In this document: one piece after another, positions 9,501 to 15,820 of the stretch
Numbering within the stretch: position 1 is the first letter of the stretch
Layout of the letters: the number at the start of each line of letters is the position of its first letter
Assembly (NCBI GenBank): GCA_019415645.1
Contig: DXYV01000021.1
Coordinates: 1-44,381, forward strand
DNA from: Clostridiales bacterium
GTDB lineage: Bacteria; Bacillota; Clostridia; Oscillospirales; Oscillospiraceae
Reading direction: 5' to 3'
DNA length: 44,381 nt
Position numbers and translations under genes: made by a program
The notes under the pieces: model-generated
What the model saw: the letters and a program-made list of their open reading frames with translations, nothing else
Databases searched by the model: none
What the model was told of the DNA's origin: nothing

Positions 9501-10039
9501 AGCTCAGCCGGGACGGCACCGCCATCACGGTTACGCCCCAGAATGGGATGACCCACCAGCAGGCTCTGGCGCGGCTGGCGGAGACAGAGGCCCTGGCGCA
9601 GCAAATCTACGGGGAGAGCGTCACGGCGGACATGACCCAAGCTCAGCAGGCGGAGGCCCTGTATGCTTGGCTGACGGAGCATGTGCGCTACGACTTCCGG
9701 TATTATGGGAATCCCGGAGAGATGCCCTATGAGTCTACTACCGCCTACGGGGCCCTCCACGACAACCTGGCCATCTGCGGCGGGTATGCCCAGGCATTCC
9801 AGCTGCTGCTGGATCAGGCAGATATCCCATGCATTACAGTAACTGGTAAGCTGGGCGGGGAAAACCATATGTGGAATTTGGCACGAATCGATGGCCAGTG
9901 GCTCTATTTTGACCCTACCAGTGATCGGGGACGTGAGGAGTATGGCTTCAACTGCTGTGGAGTCGAGGCGGAAGCACTGGAGCGCTATGTTTGGGATCGA
10001 GAGTGGCAAATTCAGCTGTCGCAGGCTCTATATCCTTAA
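6599..10039 (+). CDS. Secreted SLH-domain protein with M28 peptidase, HExxH metallopeptidase and transglutaminase-like domains
   Basis: A 1146-residue exported protein. A signal peptide (MKRICASLLCLTLFLVPASA) ends near residue 21. Residues about 22-190 hold three S-layer homology repeats, the second with PFSDV and the usual ITGVGDG-like turns, which should attach it to cell-wall polymers. Residues about 195-440 are an M28 aminopeptidase domain with its zinc ligands in HHD (268-270), ANDNASG, DEENG, FDMLGG and YHSAAD. A middle region contains a second zinc motif, HEYGH at 691-695, with a downstream FHEDIADTFA that resembles the third-ligand helix of gluzincins. The C-terminus (about 1010-1146) is transglutaminase-like with Cys1060 (ICGGYA), His1090 and Asp1105, so it may act as a thiol peptidase or crosslinker. 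All three catalytic sets look intact. It is monocistronic with a terminator after it. Likely role: extracellular protein or peptide processing at the cell surface. Confidence 0.9.
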   Translation: MKRICASLLCLTLFLVPASAASINVWPDWAEEALSWGQEVSIGQEFLNEPEETVTRGMAAQLLYEAAGEPAVVGECPFSDVSGAYADAVTWAAEQGILTGVGDGRYEPSRSVTRQEFAAILWRRDGSPDMAVQGLEPFQDAGAVAEWARMPVLWTLQTGILTGRSQTRLAPSGTITVAEALVMLERAHTLPDVVQLRADLEALTTSHRPIGSQGEADAVQYLKGRLEAMGYTVTLQTYTDSQGRTGHNVIAVKTADDPNADILVLSAHHDSVPTAYGANDNASGVAALLYAAEALKDVETDTELRLISFTDEENGKNGSRAYAASLTEEEKDRMIGDIQFDMLGGLGSDGTLVCTMDGEANWVSDLLQKKDPELERDAETASDHASLQLAGVPAVLLMQDGQGYLYHSAADVADQLNPYAIAAAAETAVAAAAEICSPETGSYQTLAREQGEGYTYRQTRQNVIYFSSSKADTEAYIGAAGELVDTWEISGEGWADEYESYRYSMRWFDGETPMNTYYQYRNGFLERIELRPEETGYTAEQVRTLIEAMYGAPTSEEEGQVNWADPVYSKYITLASDEKGCLVTVGNYSVGITNVLASYPVNGGQATITDPEDALVWNYLCSILPPEARQKIAEFNLFTDGTSNILAYTSPVQVDDVSDNTRFSISIDYYDVYDENGEKRDWSKLTYTILHEYGHVLLEDETQIDLTKGTGTHDPATFVEGSFRKGFYDTFWSALGDTGVGDYEANPTNYVSRYGANYFHEDIADTFAVFVLGGQPQGDTVAEEKLRFFWSDSDLVALRAAIRQNLGLDWPEEDRGSGVAPEQPESGAVASLEELEALLTRAIAAAEQPPALDVSALEEQEELPLTVKNLYYGILSDNRAYSYAYDLTAELGEDGLLRCAISYMPYRTGAYPDGFRGAEVGGLDSLVQCARQGLTQESIPIRITDPTLVVDDMNRALQQVGGGWILCQLSRDGTAITVTPQNGMTHQQALARLAETEALAQQIYGESVTADMTQAQQAEALYAWLTEHVRYDFRYYGNPGEMPYESTTAYGALHDNLAICGGYAQAFQLLLDQADIPCITVTGKLGGENHMWNLARIDGQWLYFDPTSDRGREEYGFNCCGVEAEALERYVWDREWQIQLSQALYP

Positions 10040-10100
10040 CGGAAAAGGAGCCATAAAAGAATAAAAAGGAAACCGTAAAGTATTTACGCGGATTAGGTTT

Positions 10101-10138
10101 AGTCGGAGCAAGCGAGGCAAAGCTTGCTCCGACTTTTT
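10101..10138 (+). terminator. Rho-independent terminator
   Basis: A 13-bp perfect stem (10101-10113 with 10122-10134, AGTCGGAGCAAGC) with an 8-base loop is followed by TTTTC. It ends the S-layer-type gene, whose stop is 60 bases upstream, and faces the converging sodC. Confidence 0.85.
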
Positions 10139-10173
10139 CAAAACCTATTTGCCGTTTGCAGAAGTTACACACT

Positions 10174-10644
10174 TCAAAGTCCTTCGATCACACCACAGGC
10201 GATGCGGCTGCCGCTGTTTCCGGAGGGCTGCGTGTGGTAATCGTCCGGCTGGTCGTGGATTATAACCGCGCGTCCCACCGCCTGCTCTGGGGTAAAGCAG
10301 CCGGTATAGACCAAGGAAAAGGCAAGACCTTGATCGGCCAGCAACGCGGGCAGATCACCGCTATGTTCTGGGTGAGGGGCGGAAACCATACTCCAATGTC
10401 CGCCAGCACATGAAAAGGCGGAATCTCCGCCGGTACAGCAATCACCGTGCTCGTGGAGATGAAATCCGAAAAAACCGCTCCCCGGCAGGCCGACGACACG
10501 GGTGAGCAGCAGGCTGCCGTTCAGAAAGGGATAGAACAGAACCTCGCCCTGGAGCTGAGGATAGGCGGGGCTGCCGTGCAGCAGCGCGCGGGCCGCCGGC
10601 GGACGTTCCAGGACGTAAGGCAGAGGAACCGGACGTTCTTGCAT
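10174..10644 (-). CDS. sodC: Cu/Zn superoxide dismutase, no signal peptide
   Basis: 156 residues. The copper/zinc ligand pattern is present: HLHEHGDC, then GGHWS, HPEHSGDLP and a C-terminal block VIIHDQPDDYHTQPSGNSG with RIACGVI, which are the family signatures; the two conserved Cys residues for the disulfide are also there. It should convert superoxide to hydrogen peroxide and oxygen. The start is the ATG complementary to 10642-10644, preceded by AAGGAGG on the minus strand. The longer frame to 10722 runs through the rpmB terminator and was not used. There is no signal peptide or lipobox, although most bacterial SodC proteins are exported, so this one seems cytoplasmic. It lies downstream of rpmB but is separated from it by a terminator. 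Confidence 0.92.
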   Translation of the reverse strand: MQERPVPLPYVLERPPAARALLHGSPAYPQLQGEVLFYPFLNGSLLLTRVVGLPGSGFFGFHLHEHGDCCTGGDSAFSCAGGHWSMVSAPHPEHSGDLPALLADQGLAFSLVYTGCFTPEQAVGRAVIIHDQPDDYHTQPSGNSGSRIACGVIEGL

Positions 10645-10679
10645 AGGAAAGACCTCCTTGTTTGGTCTGAGGCATTCTA

Positions 10680-10718
10680 TGCAAAAAGAAAACGCCCTGT
10701 GTATGACACAGGGCGTTT
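10680..10718 (-). terminator. Rho-independent terminator of rpmB
   Basis: Bases 10690-10702 (AAACGCCCTGTGT) pair with 10706-10718 around a 3-base loop. On the minus strand the stem is followed by a T-rich tract (TTTTCTTTTT). It lies between rpmB and the start of sodC. Confidence 0.85.
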
Positions 10719-10738
10719 GCAATCAGCTTCGTCCGGGC

Positions 10739-10927
10739 TTACACCGCGCGGGTGACCTTGCCGGAACGGAGGCAGCGGGTGCACACGTAAACGTGCTTCG
10801 GAGAACCGTCCACAATCGCCTTCACGCGCTTGACGTTGGGCTTCCAGGGGCGATTGGAGCGGCGGTGAGAGTGGGACACCTGAATCCCGAACGTGACGCC
10901 CTTGCCGCAGAAATCACATTTGGCCAT
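10739..10927 (-). CDS. rpmB: 50S ribosomal protein L28, zinc-binding form
   Basis: A 62-residue basic protein beginning MAKCDFCGKGVTFG with the L28 signature SHSHRRSNRPWKPNV. Two CxxC pairs (CDFC and CTRC) mark the zinc-binding form rather than the zinc-free paralogue. It is part of the large ribosomal subunit. GAGGTTAAGTC precedes the ATG. It is transcribed alone between its own promoter (10980-11008) and a terminator (10680-10718). Confidence 0.97.
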   Translation of the reverse strand: MAKCDFCGKGVTFGIQVSHSHRRSNRPWKPNVKRVKAIVDGSPKHVYVCTRCLRSGKVTRAV

Positions 10928-10979
10928 GACTTAACCTCCTCGCTGGTCAAAATTACATATCAAAAAGACATCGTATGAT

Positions 10980-11008
10980 ATCTTAGCAGAAATCCGACGA
11001 AAAATCAA
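10980..11008 (-). promoter_or_regulatory. Sigma-A promoter of rpmB
   Basis: On the minus strand TTGATT (11003-11008) and TAAGAT (10980-10985) are separated by exactly 17 bases. This leaves a leader of about 45 bases before the rpmB start at 10927. Confidence 0.7.
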
Positions 11009-11053
11009 GTGAAATTTTCAACCAGTAAGAAGAAACTTTAGAGGAGGGAAAAC

Positions 11054-11743
11054 CTATTCCTGTTCATAAGCCGCCTTCAGCTTCTCCAGCGCCTTCTTTT
11101 CAATGCGGGATACATAGCTCCGGCTGATGCCACACAGAGAGGCAATCTCACGCTGGGTCAGGGGCTGCTGGCCGCCGAGACCATAGCGCAGCCGAATAAT
11201 CATGGTTTCCCGTTCGGAGAGACATTGCTCGACACAGCGGCGTATTTTCAGGCAGGCGTCCCGCATATCCAGATCCTCAAGCATCGTGTCGTCGATGCGG
11301 ATGACGTCCATAAGGGACAGAGAAGTCCCGTCCCCCTCGGCATCTAGAGAGTCGGACAGGGACAACTCACCAGCCAGCTTGCGCTGTGCCCGGAAATACA
11401 TCAGAATCTCATTTTCAATGCAGCGTGAGGCATAAGTAGCCAGACGGACATTCTTATCTGGTTTGAAGGTTGAGATTCCTTTAATTAACCCAATGGTTCC
11501 AATGGAAATCAAATCGTCCTGGTCCCCGGTTTGGGTGTAGTATTTTTTAATAATATGAGCCACCAGGCGCAGATTGTGTTCAATCAGGGCGTTGCGCGCG
11601 TCCATATCCCCTTCGGCCATTCGCTTCAGATATTCCTGTTCTTCTTCCCGCTTGAGGGGACGGGGGAAGGAACCTCCCGTTCCCGATAACCGCAGAGTAA
11701 AAAACAATCCATTGAGCGTCAGCAGCAGCCAAGCTGTCCACAT
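11054..11743 (-). CDS. sigK: Sporulation sigma factor SigK (pro-sigma-K), uninterrupted
   Basis: 229 residues. It matches sigma-K along the whole length: LIEHNLRLVAHIIKKYY, then GDQDDLISIGTIGLIKGI (region 2), and the C-terminal region 4 helix-turn-helix LTQREIASLCGISRSYVSRI. Sigma-K directs late mother-cell transcription (coat and cortex genes) in sporulation. The first 20 residues, MWTAWLLLTLNGLFFTLRLS, are hydrophobic and match the position and length of the removable Bacillus subtilis pro-sequence, so activation by SpoIVFB-type proteolysis is likely. The start is the ATG complementary to 11741-11743, with GGAGGTGGA upstream. There is no skin-like insertion; the gene is one continuous frame. 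Its upstream neighbour is a Spo0A-like DNA-binding protein. Confidence 0.94.
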   Translation of the reverse strand: MWTAWLLLTLNGLFFTLRLSGTGGSFPRPLKREEEQEYLKRMAEGDMDARNALIEHNLRLVAHIIKKYYTQTGDQDDLISIGTIGLIKGISTFKPDKNVRLATYASRCIENEILMYFRAQRKLAGELSLSDSLDAEGDGTSLSLMDVIRIDDTMLEDLDMRDACLKIRRCVEQCLSERETMIIRLRYGLGGQQPLTQREIASLCGISRSYVSRIEKKALEKLKAAYEQE

Positions 11744-11814
11744 AGGACTCCACCTCCAAGGGTAGCCTATGCACGCCCGGCCCGTCCTTATGGCTGCCAG
11801 AGGTGGAATGATTC

Positions 11815-12186
11815 TCAATCCGCTTCAAATTCGTCTAATAGTCCATGTCTGCGGATATAGGCGACAATATAGTAGATCAGCTCGCCGGTGGAGGGCATGG
11901 CACGCAGTTCGATACCCGCCATCTCCTGAATCAGCGCTCGGTCACCGTGGTCCCAGCAGGCTTTTGCCGCGGTGCGCAGATTGCGCTCCACGGTCCTCCA
12001 AGTTCCGCCGCAGCGCCTTGCCACTTCAGGATAGAGCACCTTGGTAACTGCGTGCAGCAGCGTACGGTCCTGCCAGACCAGCTCCACGGCCGTGGCCAGG
12101 GAGGCCATTCCCATATAGGTGCCCTTGTAACCCATCTGGTGGAGCAGTTCTTCAATCACATCGGACGGAGTTCGTTTCGACATCAT
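11815..12186 (-). CDS. Stand-alone Spo0A C-terminal DNA-binding domain protein
   Basis: About 123 residues that correspond only to the C-terminal sigma-interacting/DNA-binding domain of Spo0A. The order is the same as in Spo0A: an N-terminal helix (VIEELLHQMGY, like Spo0A's IIHEIGV), then LLHAVTKVLYPEVARRCG, then the recognition helix region (TWRTVERNLRTAAKACWDHGD) and a C-terminal helix. The phosphoacceptor receiver domain is absent and no room exists for it. Two adjacent ATG codons (12186 and 12183) are possible; the second has better spacing from AGGTGG. It lies 71 bp upstream of sigK in the same direction. It could bind 0A-box-like sites without phosphorylation, or have a different target. 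Confidence 0.85.
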   Translation of the reverse strand: MMSKRTPSDVIEELLHQMGYKGTYMGMASLATAVELVWQDRTLLHAVTKVLYPEVARRCGGTWRTVERNLRTAAKACWDHGDRALIQEMAGIELRAMPSTGELIYYIVAYIRRHGLLDEFEAD

Positions 12187-12309
12187 ACCACCTACTTCTT
12201 CCAGATAGGGATATTCTATACCAAATTCGGGTACTTATCCATTGGTTCGCCGCAAAAAGTCCTCACGCGACATTCTTCGACACCTGCAACACGGGGAACA
12301 ATGTGTAAG

Positions 12310-12353
12310 AAAACGCAGGCGCGTTTGGGGAACGCCAAACGCGCCTGCGTTTT
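12310..12353. terminator. Bidirectional terminator hairpin
   Basis: A 19-bp perfect stem (12310-12328 with 12335-12353) with a 6-base loop, flanked by A and T runs on the two sides. It ends the minus-strand membrane protein gene whose stop is at 12371. Confidence 0.85.
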
Positions 12354-12370
12354 TGAATCGCGAATTGAAC

Positions 12371-13147
12371 TTACATCATCCGTACCGTGTAGTAAACGGC
12401 CAGACAGAACAGCCAGGTGACCAGCACAAAAATCGCATAGTAAGCCACGGAGGAACCAAACAGCAGCGCGGCCAAGAGAGCCAGAGCTGTGATTCCGGCG
12501 GTCAGATAGGTGGGTACATAGGAAGTCTTTTGGGAGAAAATCATACGATTTTTCCATTTGCCCTTGGTTTGAGAGAGCTTCCAGGCCAAAACCACCGCCG
12601 CCGCCAGCAGAACCCAGCCCAGGACGAATCCTGCTGTGATCCATCTGGGATGCAGCTGATAAAATCTGCGATAGACCCACAGAGAGAAGATGCCGCCACC
12701 GACCAGGATGGTGTTGCAGAAAAATTCCCGCTGGTACAGGTAATAGACCAGCGCCAGAACCGCCATGACCGGGGCCACGACACCCAAAATCATCACGCCG
12801 GTGTCAAAAAAGCGATAAGCCAAAATGACGGTAAAGGAGAGCAGCACACCCAGACCTGTGCAGAGAAGCGGCGCACGCACCGCTTTTCCGCTGCGCTTGT
12901 TCAGGACCAGCCACACGACGGCGGCCACGGTCAGAATCGGGAGAATCCATTGCAGGACCGAAAAGACGCGGGACAGACCATAGGCGAAGTAGACCTCTGC
13001 TGTGGAGTTGGAGCGAAAGTTGATATAAAACCGCTTCAAAAGAAGGGCGATCACCTCATAGACGATGGCGACTCCAAACCAAATCAACAATTTATTCAGC
13101 GCCGCATCCTCTTTTTTGCGGCGCATCTGCTGTTTACTGTTCTCCAT
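12371..13147 (-). CDS. Polytopic membrane protein of unknown function
   Basis: About 258 residues with seven or so hydrophobic segments (for example LLIWFGVAIVYEVIALLL, ILPILTVAAVVWLVL, VLLSFTVILAYRFF and a final AIFVLVTWLFCLAVYY). The N-terminus is basic and soluble (MENSKQQMRRKKED). No transport or enzyme motif is visible. The start is uncertain: the ATG at 13147 lies 12 bases from AAAGGA, a GTG at 13153 has better spacing, and an ATG at 13159 touches it. It is transcribed alone, divergently from cdd. Confidence 0.75.
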   Translation of the reverse strand: MENSKQQMRRKKEDAALNKLLIWFGVAIVYEVIALLLKRFYINFRSNSTAEVYFAYGLSRVFSVLQWILPILTVAAVVWLVLNKRSGKAVRAPLLCTGLGVLLSFTVILAYRFFDTGVMILGVVAPVMAVLALVYYLYQREFFCNTILVGGGIFSLWVYRRFYQLHPRWITAGFVLGWVLLAAAVVLAWKLSQTKGKWKNRMIFSQKTSYVPTYLTAGITALALLAALLFGSSVAYYAIFVLVTWLFCLAVYYTVRMM

Positions 13148-13380
13148 TGACACGACCATTCCTTTATTACCTAGTTACCGCGCACGCCGGCGCGAAAAGC
13201 AAGCGTTGTTTCTCATAACTTGTATAGTTTATCAGAAAACTAAACAAAGTGCAACAGCAAAATCGGAGAAACCGGTGGATGGCAGATTTCCTTCCTTCCA
13301 TAAATATGATAGACGCAATTAGAGGGGAAAAGTTCCCGCTTTCCGCCAAAAAAATGCAGGGCCCGCGGAACAAACGCCGA

Positions 13381-13409
13381 TTGCGAAGCGCCGGATCTTG
13401 CGGTATAAT
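13381..13409 (+). promoter_or_regulatory. Sigma-A promoter of cdd (and possibly vanRS)
   Basis: TTGCGA (13381-13386) and a perfect TATAAT (13404-13409) with a 17-base spacer. The cdd ATG follows 29 bases later. The rest of 13160-13437 shows nothing else I can support. Confidence 0.8.
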
Positions 13410-13437
13410 AAGCTCACGCAAGAAAGGAGGCGGTCCC

Positions 13438-13842
13438 ATGACCGATCAAGAACTGGTGGAACGGGCATTTACTATGCTGGAGCGCGCCTACGTTCCCTAT
13501 TCCCATTTCCCGGTGGGCGCTGCGCTGCTGTGCGCCGACGGAACCGTATTTACCGGCTGCAATGTGGAGAACGCCGCCTTCGGCTCCACCATCTGCGCCG
13601 AGCGAACCGCACTGCTGAAGGCCATCAGCGAGGGGCACCGGGAGGATTTCATCAAGCTGGCGGTGGTGGGAAATTCCACAGACTACTGCTGGCCCTGCGG
13701 CTCCTGCCGTCAGGCGCTGTACGAGTTTGCGCCGGAGCTGACGGTCTGCGTGGCCCGGGGCGACCACGCCTTTGTCACGCTGCCCCTGCACGAGCTGTTG
13801 CCCCATGGATTTGGACCCAAGTCCCTGCATCAGGGGGCGTAA
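13438..13842 (+). CDS. cdd: Cytidine deaminase
   Basis: 134 residues, the usual length for the homotetrameric class. It deaminates cytidine and deoxycytidine in pyrimidine salvage. The zinc/catalytic motifs are clear: NVENAAFGSTICAERTA (Cys ligand and catalytic Glu) and PCGSCRQAL (two Cys ligands). The N-terminus has the family's YVPYSHFPVGAAL. AAAGGAGG at 13423-13430 fixes the ATG at 13438. The vanR start lies 42 bp downstream with no terminator between, so cdd and vanRS may share transcripts. Confidence 0.96.
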   Translation: MTDQELVERAFTMLERAYVPYSHFPVGAALLCADGTVFTGCNVENAAFGSTICAERTALLKAISEGHREDFIKLAVVGNSTDYCWPCGSCRQALYEFAPELTVCVARGDHAFVTLPLHELLPHGFGPKSLHQGA

Positions 13843-13884
13843 CGCCTATGGGCATGAGGCGGACGGAAGGACAGGAGGGAGCGC

Positions 13885-14577
13885 ATGGCGGAAATTTTAG
13901 TCGTGGACGATGAGACGGCGATTGCGGACCTGGTGGGCGTATATCTGCGTAACGAGGGGTACGGCGTCCACCTGTGTTACAACGCGGCCGACGCACTGGC
14001 GTGCGTGGAACGGACCCGAATTGACCTGGCGATTTTGGATGTGATGCTGCCCGATCTGGACGGCTTCACCCTGTGCCAGAAGCTGCGGGAGCGGTATCTG
14101 TTTCCCATCGTCATGGTCACCGCCAAGGTGGAGGATATGGATAAGATCATGGGCCTGACGCTGGGGGCGGACGACTATGTGACCAAGCCCTTCAACCCGC
14201 TGGAGCTGGTGGCCCGGGTCAAGACCCAGCTGCGCCGCTACACCCGCTACAATACGGGAGAGACGGCGCCGAAGGAGGTCGTGGAACACGATTTCCGGGG
14301 GCTCCAGATCTCCAAGGCCACTCATAAGTGTACCCTGTTCGGCGAGGAGCTATCCCTGACGCCGCTGGAGTTTTCCATCCTGTGGTACCTGTGTGAGCGG
14401 CGGGGAAATGTGGTGTCCAGCGAGGAGCTGTTCGAGGCAGTGTGGGGCGAGAAGTACATGGACAGCAACAACACGGTCATGAGCCATATCGCCCGCCTGC
14501 GGGAGAAAATGCACGAGCCCAGCCGAAGACCCAAGTTCATCAAGACCGTGTGGGGGGTGGGGTACACCATTGAGTGA
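13885..14577 (+). CDS. vanR: VanR-type response regulator (OmpR family)
   Basis: 230 residues. The receiver domain has the acidic pair VVDDE, the phosphoacceptor Asp in LAILDVMLPDLDG, and the Lys in TKPFNPLELVARV. The C-terminal winged helix ends in IKTVWGVGYTIE. The sequence is most like VanR proteins. It should be phosphorylated by the adjacent VanS and activate the vanG-vanXY-vanT genes. AGGAGGG precedes the ATG. The stop overlaps the vanS start by 8 bases, suggesting translational coupling. Confidence 0.9.
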   Translation: MAEILVVDDETAIADLVGVYLRNEGYGVHLCYNAADALACVERTRIDLAILDVMLPDLDGFTLCQKLRERYLFPIVMVTAKVEDMDKIMGLTLGADDYVTKPFNPLELVARVKTQLRRYTRYNTGETAPKEVVEHDFRGLQISKATHKCTLFGEELSLTPLEFSILWYLCERRGNVVSSEELFEAVWGEKYMDSNNTVMSHIARLREKMHEPSRRPKFIKTVWGVGYTIE

Positions 14578-15685
14578 GCGAGAGAACGCCCGGCCGGCCA
14601 ACGGCCGGACGCAGGCCAAGGCCCTGCGCAGCTGGGGCTTGTATCTGCTGGTGCTGCTGGCCTGGGTCGCCATCGTCATTGCGGTGGCCTTTTTGGGCCT
14701 TCTCGTCTGTTCCAGCATCAACTGGCACGCCGTTACCCCGCTCTATACGTTTCTGATTTGGGTGCGGGACTACATCGTCTTAGTAGGTGCTGCCGCCGTC
14801 CTGGCGGGCTGGGTGGTCATCAGTTACGTGTTTCTCACCCGGCCGGTGCGCCAGCTGGACGCGCTGACTGCCGCAGCGGCGGAACTGGCCCACCCGACCG
14901 AGGAGCCCATCGTCCTGCCCAGGGGAATGGAAGAGGTGGAGGGTCAGCTGAACCTGGCCCGGGAGCAGGCCCTGCGGTCCGTGCAGGCGGCCCGGGAGGC
15001 CGAGCAGCGCAAAAATGACCTCATCGTCTACCTGGCCCACGACCTGAAAACGCCGCTGACCAGCGTGATCGGCTATCTGACTCTGTTGCGGGACGAGCCC
15101 CGGCTCTCGCCGGAGCTGCGCGCCCGGTACACGGGAATCGCGCTGGACAAGGCGGAGCGGCTGGAGGACCTGATCAACGAATTTTTTGACATCACCCGCT
15201 TTAATTTGACCCACCTGGAGCTGGAGAAGCGGCCCACAGACCTGACCCGCATGCTTCAGCAGGTGGCCAGCGAGTTCCAGCCGCAGTTTGCGGAAAAGGG
15301 GCTGACCTGCCGCCTGGACCTGCCGGAGCGGCTGGAATACGACTGCGATCCGGACAAGCTGGCCCGGGTATTTGACAACCTGCTGCGCAACGCGTTCTAT
15401 TACAGCTTTCCCGATACCTGCGTGGAGATCACGGCCCGGCGGGCGGCGGGAGAGCTTGTGCTCATCTTTGCCAACGAGGGCCGGACCATCCCGCCGGAGA
15501 AGCTGGAGCGTATTTTTGAGCAGTTCTTCCGGCTGGACAGCTCCCGCGCCACCCGCACGGGCGGAGCGGGCCTTGGCTTGGCCATCGCCAAGGAGATCCT
15601 CTCCCTGCATGGCGGCAGCATCCGTGCGGAGAGCGCCGAGAACCGCATCGTCTTTACCGTGACCCTTCCCGAATCGGGATCGTAA
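14570..15685 (+). CDS. vanS: VanS-type sensor histidine kinase
   Basis: 371 residues with two membrane helices (about residues 23-48 and 67-88) and only a short segment between them outside the cell, as in VanS proteins that sense glycopeptides at the membrane. The phosphoacceptor His is in YLAHDLKTPLTSVIGYL; N, G1 and G2 boxes are LLRNAFYYS, TGGAGLGLAIAKEI and neighbours. The likely start is TTG at 14570, overlapping vanR and preceded by a G-rich GGGGTGG sequence; no ATG suits the frame better. Expected to phosphorylate VanR. Confidence 0.9.
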   Translation: MSERENARPANGRTQAKALRSWGLYLLVLLAWVAIVIAVAFLGLLVCSSINWHAVTPLYTFLIWVRDYIVLVGAAAVLAGWVVISYVFLTRPVRQLDALTAAAAELAHPTEEPIVLPRGMEEVEGQLNLAREQALRSVQAAREAEQRKNDLIVYLAHDLKTPLTSVIGYLTLLRDEPRLSPELRARYTGIALDKAERLEDLINEFFDITRFNLTHLELEKRPTDLTRMLQQVASEFQPQFAEKGLTCRLDLPERLEYDCDPDKLARVFDNLLRNAFYYSFPDTCVEITARRAAGELVLIFANEGRTIPPEKLERIFEQFFRLDSSRATRTGGAGLGLAIAKEILSLHGGSIRAESAENRIVFTVTLPESGS

Positions 15686-15749
15686 GAAAATCACAAGATT
15701 TCCACATTCAAAACGCAGGAATTCCGCTGGAAAAGCTTCAAACCTTCCG

Positions 15750-15798
15750 CGCCTTGCTTTGCTATCCTAAAAGGGCAAAGCAAGGCGTTTGCTTTTTT
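15750..15798 (+). terminator. Hairpin with T tract between vanS and vanG (terminator or attenuator)
   Basis: A 13-bp perfect stem (CGCCTTGCTTTGC at 15750-15762 with 15775-15787) with a 12-base loop is followed by TTTGCTTTTTT. It is a good intrinsic terminator for vanRS. It ends only 23 bases before the vanG ATG (15821), so if a promoter lies upstream of it, it would act as an attenuator. I could not identify a convincing -35/-10 pair or VanR box in 15686-15820. Confidence 0.75.
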
Positions 15799-15820
15799 CG
15801 AACAAGGAAGGTGCAAGAAG

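Noticed and set aside
14574..14756. A short frame starting with GTG at 14574, overlapping the vanS start
   Set aside because: It is in another frame than the kinase motifs and ends after 60 codons.
15679..15700. A VanR binding box (TCGTA-like) just after vanS
   Set aside because: The TCGTA is part of the vanS stop region and no second half site with correct spacing is present.
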